From the NCBI GenBank assembly GCA_040880365.1, contig JBBDIO010000024.1, positions 1 to 8,486 on the forward strand: a stretch of DNA of 8,486 nt, in the 5' to 3' direction. The position numbers and the translations under genes are program-made. Positions 6,086 to 8,486 of this stretch are shown piece after piece; position 1 is the first letter of the stretch, and each line of letters opens with the position of its first letter. Source of the DNA: JBBDIO01 sp040880365 (GTDB lineage: Bacteria > Chloroflexota > Anaerolineae > Caldilineales > Caldilineaceae). The notes beneath the pieces are model-generated. The model saw nothing but the letters and a program-made list of their open reading frames with translations, had not been told where the DNA came from and did not search any database.

Positions 6086-6121
6086 CTGCCTGCGCGCCGC
6101 GGACCATCGGCGCGCAGGCAG
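6086..6121. terminator. Long perfect hairpin between convergent genes
   Basis: CTGCCTGCGCGCCG (6086-6099) and CGGCGCGCAGGCAG (6108-6121) form a perfect 14-bp stem with an 8-nt loop, CGGACCAT. It lies between the ends of the ABM gene (6054) and the MBL gene (6177), so a bidirectional transcription stop or mRNA 3'-end protection is likely. Neither side has a proper T-tract, so it is not a textbook intrinsic terminator. The loop and 3' arm (6099-6115) are exactly complementary to 5982-5998 in the ABM gene. Confidence 0.65.
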
Positions 6122-6176
6122 ATTGGTTTCACTCATACAACCAGCTGCATAGTTCCTGGCTTGCGGAAAAAATTGA

Positions 6177-7046
6177 TCACTGTGCCGCAGCGAGGGGGAT
6201 ATCCTCCCAGCGCACACCATCCCCGGCGCGCACCAGACGGCCAATGCCGTTGATGTGGCTTGCCATGAGGCGCGCATCTTCGGCGAGCGCCGTGGGTTCC
6301 AGCTTTTCGCGCTCTGCCACCGTCAAATCGTGGTCTGCCCATCCTACCATCCAGTCGCGGTTTTCCACCTCTACCCAGTGGTGATAAACATCGCCTATGC
6401 AATAGAACGTGGTGCCTTGCGATTGCACGCGCACGCTCAGATGGCCGCGCGTTTCACTGGGCGACGGGATGACTGTGACGGTGGGAGCGAGTTCGACCGG
6501 GGCATCGACCAACTGGAGCCGACCGGCAGACGCATAGGGTTGCAGCATCTGCGCTGAAGGCGACGTGCCCTGAGCGAAGCCTTCGGCCTGGGCTTGCGCT
6601 TCCCAATCGGCGCGCCCGATGAGTAGCTGGGCCTGGGGATAGTTGGCACGCGGGGATGCGGTGTGAATATCGGCCAGCCCGTTGAAATGGTCGAAGTGGG
6701 TGTGGGTGATCACAATGTGGGTGATGTCAGAGGGATCGACCCGTAGCGACGCCAGTTGCCGGAGCAGATCGGGCGGTGGCGTATAGCCGGGCACGCTCAG
6801 GTCACTTTCTTCGCCCAGATCCGCCGAGGGCGCGTCGACCAGCACGGTCGCGCTGGGCGTCTGAATCAGCGCACATTGAACCGGCACGGGAATCCAGTCG
6901 CCAAACAGGGCGTCATCATAGCGACCCTGCCACGCGCTTGCCGGCAGATCCAGCGAATCGCGCAAAAAATGGCGCAGATCGCCGCTGTTGAAGATGGTGA
7001 CGGTGATATCCCCAACGTGCAGCGGGGGCAAGGGTGTAGCCGGCAT
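6177..7046 (-). CDS. MBL-fold metallo-hydrolase
   Basis: A 289-residue metallo-beta-lactamase-fold hydrolase. Metal ligands: H115-T-H117-F-D119-H120, H202 (in ETRGHLSV), D219 (in YCIGDVYHH) and H264 (in MASHINGIG), i.e. the full dinuclear set. The N-terminal part (1-70) has the usual beta-strand start (I-T-V-T-I-F-N-S-G-D), and V-D-A-P leads into the core. The stretch after D219 (Y-H-H-W-V-E...D-W) and the downstream D-x-D-L-T-V-A-E-R-E-K-L resemble quinoprotein-relay/lactonase-like MBL hydrolases that carry a helical insertion; the substrate is unknown. No signal peptide is seen, so it should be cytoplasmic. ATG 7046 is supported by AAGGAG (7055-7060) with 8 nt spacing. The gene lies 97 nt downstream of the radical SAM gene on the same strand and may be cotranscribed with it or use its own weak promoter in that gap. 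Confidence 0.87.
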   Translation of the reverse strand: MPATPLPPLHVGDITVTIFNSGDLRHFLRDSLDLPASAWQGRYDDALFGDWIPVPVQCALIQTPSATVLVDAPSADLGEESDLSVPGYTPPPDLLRQLASLRVDPSDITHIVITHTHFDHFNGLADIHTASPRANYPQAQLLIGRADWEAQAQAEGFAQGTSPSAQMLQPYASAGRLQLVDAPVELAPTVTVIPSPSETRGHLSVRVQSQGTTFYCIGDVYHHWVEVENRDWMVGWADHDLTVAEREKLEPTALAEDARLMASHINGIGRLVRAGDGVRWEDIPLAAAQ

Positions 7047-7095
7047 AGCGTGCGCTCCTTATGTGTGTAGCTTGGCTGTGTGTAGGTCTGGTATG

Positions 7096-7123
7096 TAAAT
7101 ATCAGATGTGGACAGTCACTCAA
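7096..7123 (-). promoter_or_regulatory. Weak putative promoter of the MBL hydrolase gene
   Basis: On the minus strand TTGAGT (7118-7123), a 16-nt spacer and TATTTA (7096-7101). The leader would be about 45 nt and would contain a 9-bp direct repeat: plus-strand TGTGTGTAG at 7062-7070 and 7077-7085, spaced 15 nt start to start. Both boxes deviate from consensus, so this is tentative. Confidence 0.3.
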
Positions 7124-7143
7124 CTATACATCGAATGTGTTGG

Positions 7144-8016
7144 TCAATCTACCAGGCGCAATTTCAACTGCTGGGCCAGGGCAAACGCGGCGCGGATATC
7201 GGCGGCGGGCAACGCGGCGGCAAGTTCGCCACGGGCGTGCGCGGGCGCCAGATACTGGGTCAACAAGCTCACTTCGATGGTGGGCCATTGGGCCAGCCAG
7301 GTGAGCACGGGCCGGGTGCAGCATTCTAGGTGTCCGGGCATGAGCAGATGGCGAACCATGACCCGCTTGCCCGCCATGCGCACACGCGCGATGCAGCCGG
7401 TGACTATGTTCCAGTAGTTGGGCATCCCGCCCAGCCGTTCGCCACAACTGGTTGCGCCCTGCCCCGGACCAAATTTCAGGTCGGGCAGATAGATGTCGAT
7501 GGCGTCGGCCAGCAGATCCAGCGCCGGGTCGGTGAGATAGAAATTGCTGTTGAAGACCGCGGGAATCGTGCGGCGCGTGCCCCAATGTGCCAGCGCTTCC
7601 AGAATAAAAGGAATGTGAGGCGCGGGATCGCCGCCGATGAAGCAGACGGCGCGTGCGCCCTCTGCCTGTCGCTGGGCCATGCGCTGCGCCAGTTGGGGCG
7701 CGGTTACACTGACACCATAGGTGGGGCGAAAGGCAAATTTGGCCGCAGTGCAAAAGGTGCAGGTGGCGGTGCAGCCGCTGAAGAAAATGGCGTGCGCGGG
7801 GCGCAACAACGACTCCTCGCCCATGTGTAGCATCTCACTGGCGATATAGCTGGCGCGCCCGACGCGGCAGACGCCCTGGGCCGTGGCGCGCGCCGTGCCA
7901 CAGTGGTGGGGGCACAGGTGACAGTCGTCCCAGTGCGCCGCGGCCAATTGCGCGGCTGCATCGAGGGCGGGGGGCGTGATCGGGAGGGGCGCGCCGTTCG
8001 AGTGTGGGCTGCTGAT
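7144..8016 (-). CDS. PflX-type radical SAM protein (COG1313-like)
   Basis: About 290 residues in the PflX / pyruvate-formate-lyase-activating-enzyme-like group. Numbered from the ATC at 8016: an N-terminal Cys set C32, C35, C39 and C50 (DCHLCPHHCG...GVC); the radical SAM cluster C82-x3-C86-x2-C89 (GCTATCTFC); F-I-G-G-D-P-A-P-H-I-P-F-I-L-E (127-140), the SAM-binding GGD/GGE region in its PflX form; N-S-N-F-Y; D-I-Y-L-P-D-L-K; and V-R-H-L-L-M-P-G-H-L-E-C-C-T-R-P (221-236), also family-typical. It should bind one catalytic [4Fe-4S] cluster that cleaves SAM; the extra cysteines may hold zinc or iron. The partner activated is unknown, as no glycyl-radical enzyme is present. Start choice: AAGGAG (8023-8028) stands six nt before ATC 8014-8016, and no ATG, GTG or TTG fits that site. 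The next option, TTG at 7947, has no ribosome binding site. Extension upstream would run into the neighbouring gene. Confidence 0.85.
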   Translation of the reverse strand: MSSPHSNGAPLPITPPALDAAAQLAAAHWDDCHLCPHHCGTARATAQGVCRVGRASYIASEMLHMGEESLLRPAHAIFFSGCTATCTFCTAAKFAFRPTYGVSVTAPQLAQRMAQRQAEGARAVCFIGGDPAPHIPFILEALAHWGTRRTIPAVFNSNFYLTDPALDLLADAIDIYLPDLKFGPGQGATSCGERLGGMPNYWNIVTGCIARVRMAGKRVMVRHLLMPGHLECCTRPVLTWLAQWPTIEVSLLTQYLAPAHARGELAAALPAADIRAAFALAQQLKLRLVD

Positions 8017-8022
8017 GGTTGT

Positions 8023-8028
8023 CTCCTT
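8023..8028 (-). promoter_or_regulatory. Ribosome binding site before an ATC codon
   Basis: AAGGAG on the minus strand lies six nt before ATC (8014-8016) at the front of the radical SAM gene. It is the only good Shine-Dalgarno sequence near the expected N-terminus and decides the proposed non-canonical start. Confidence 0.6.
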
Positions 8029-8078
8029 GTCGAGCAGATTTCCAGTCTGCGGAAATCCCTCACAGCGCGTAGACGAGC

Positions 8079-8486
8079 CTACCGACCAAACCGGCTGCGC
8101 AGGGAATCCATGAGGCTGATTTTGCGCACGGCCAGCACCTGGCGGGTTTTGCGGTCTACTGCGACCGTCACTTCGGGCAGGAGTGTCGCCTGTCCGCGAT
8201 AGATGGAATAGTTGGCATTGTCGGCGCGCAGCCAGTTGTATGCGCCCGGCAGGTTGCGGACGCGGGCATCCATGCTGCACGGTTCATCTTCGATGTGCAC
8301 GGCGCGTCCTTCCTGCTTGATAGTGCTACAGGTGGGGCAGGTCGGCTCTTTGTCCAGACAGTCGGCGCAATAGGTCATGCCACAGCGCAGGCAGGCGTGG
8401 GCATGGGCCGCGCAATAGTGATTGTGGCAGGTGGCACAGGGATCGGGTTGGCAGACAGGACAGACATAGATAACGGTCGCCGTGCT
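8079..8486 (-). CDS. Cys-rich zinc-binding protein, partial at right edge
   Basis: At least 135 residues, open through the right edge of the window, so the true start is outside. The visible N-terminal half is packed with metal-ligand motifs: C-P-V-C, C-A-T-C-H, Y-C-A-A-H-A-H, C-L-R-C-G, Y-C-A-D-C and C-P-T-C. This spacing recalls B-box/RING-like or zinc-ribbon cross-brace folds. After C-P-T-C-S-T-I-K the protein changes character: about 85 residues without further motif clusters (...N-L-P-G-A-Y-N-W-L-R..., then L-L-P-E-V-T-V-A-V-D-R-K-T-R-Q-V-L-A-V-R-K), probably a small beta domain. I do not recognise the family. The ATG at 8378 lies inside the Cys-rich block and is not the start. Its stop (8079) is 62 nt before the proposed start of the radical SAM gene on the same strand, so the two are likely in one operon. 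Confidence 0.65.
   Translation of the reverse strand, partial: STATVIYVCPVCQPDPCATCHNHYCAAHAHACLRCGMTYCADCLDKEPTCPTCSTIKQEGRAVHIEDEPCSMDARVRNLPGAYNWLRADNANYSIYRGQATLLPEVTVAVDRKTRQVLAVRKISLMDSLRSRFGR

Noticed and set aside
8017..8280. N-terminal extension of the radical SAM protein to 8280
   Set aside because: The extension overlaps the Cys-rich gene in another frame, has Arg/Gln/Pro-rich shadow composition, and ignores the good Shine-Dalgarno sequence at 8023-8028.
1..8486. CRISPR array, tRNA, rRNA or insertion sequence
   Set aside because: I found no regularly spaced repeats of CRISPR size, no cloverleaf with CCA-type end, no rRNA-like stretch, and no transposase or flanking target duplications.

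Overview
The window looks like a chromosomal stretch of a GC-rich, free-living bacterium. The most likely source is a Chloroflexota (Anaerolineae- or Caldilineae-like) genome: a two-helix membrane protein with tandem zinc ribbons, many GTG/TTG-type starts, a mix of Shine-Dalgarno and apparently leaderless genes, and short operons. This placement is inferred from gene style only; no rRNA or marker gene is present. There are no insertion sequences, phage genes, CRISPR arrays or tRNA genes.

Layout, left to right. (1) The C-terminal end of a probable M1-family metallopeptidase enters from the left edge (2-301, +). (2) A two-domain VOC ring-cleaving dioxygenase follows (359-1327, +), with the metal ligands and second-shell residues of the PcpA/MhqO type. 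(3) A convergent GlnQ/ArtP-type ABC ATPase stands alone, without its permease or binding protein (1379-2182, -). (4) A gene-free stretch of about 350 bp carries outward promoters on both sides. (5) A membrane-anchored double zinc-ribbon protein (2539-3174, +) ends in a clear intrinsic terminator (3257-3286). (6) A probable leaderless operon pairs a HAD-family hydrolase (3389-4159, +) with a GCS2-type glutamate-cysteine ligase-like enzyme (4174-5571, +). The stop codon of the ligase lies inside a degenerate 13-bp tandem repeat. (7) A small ABM-fold monooxygenase (5737-6054, +) has a strong ribosome binding site. (8) A convergent intergenic region holds two tandem hairpins. (9) A minus-strand group is read right to left: a Cys-rich zinc-binding protein running off the right edge (8079-8486), a PflX-type radical SAM protein (7144-8016, apparently starting at ATC), and an MBL-fold hydrolase (6177-7046).

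Functional reading: several genes suit oxidative, quinone or thiol housekeeping (ring-cleaving dioxygenase, ABM monooxygenase, gamma-glutamyl ligase-like enzyme), but they lie in separate transcription units and no single pathway is proven. I do not see a clear new multi-gene system. The most unusual sequence-level signals are a 17-nt exact inverted match between the ABM coding region and the hairpin just downstream, the 13-bp repeat over the ligase stop codon, and the ATC start of the radical SAM gene behind a perfect Shine-Dalgarno sequence.
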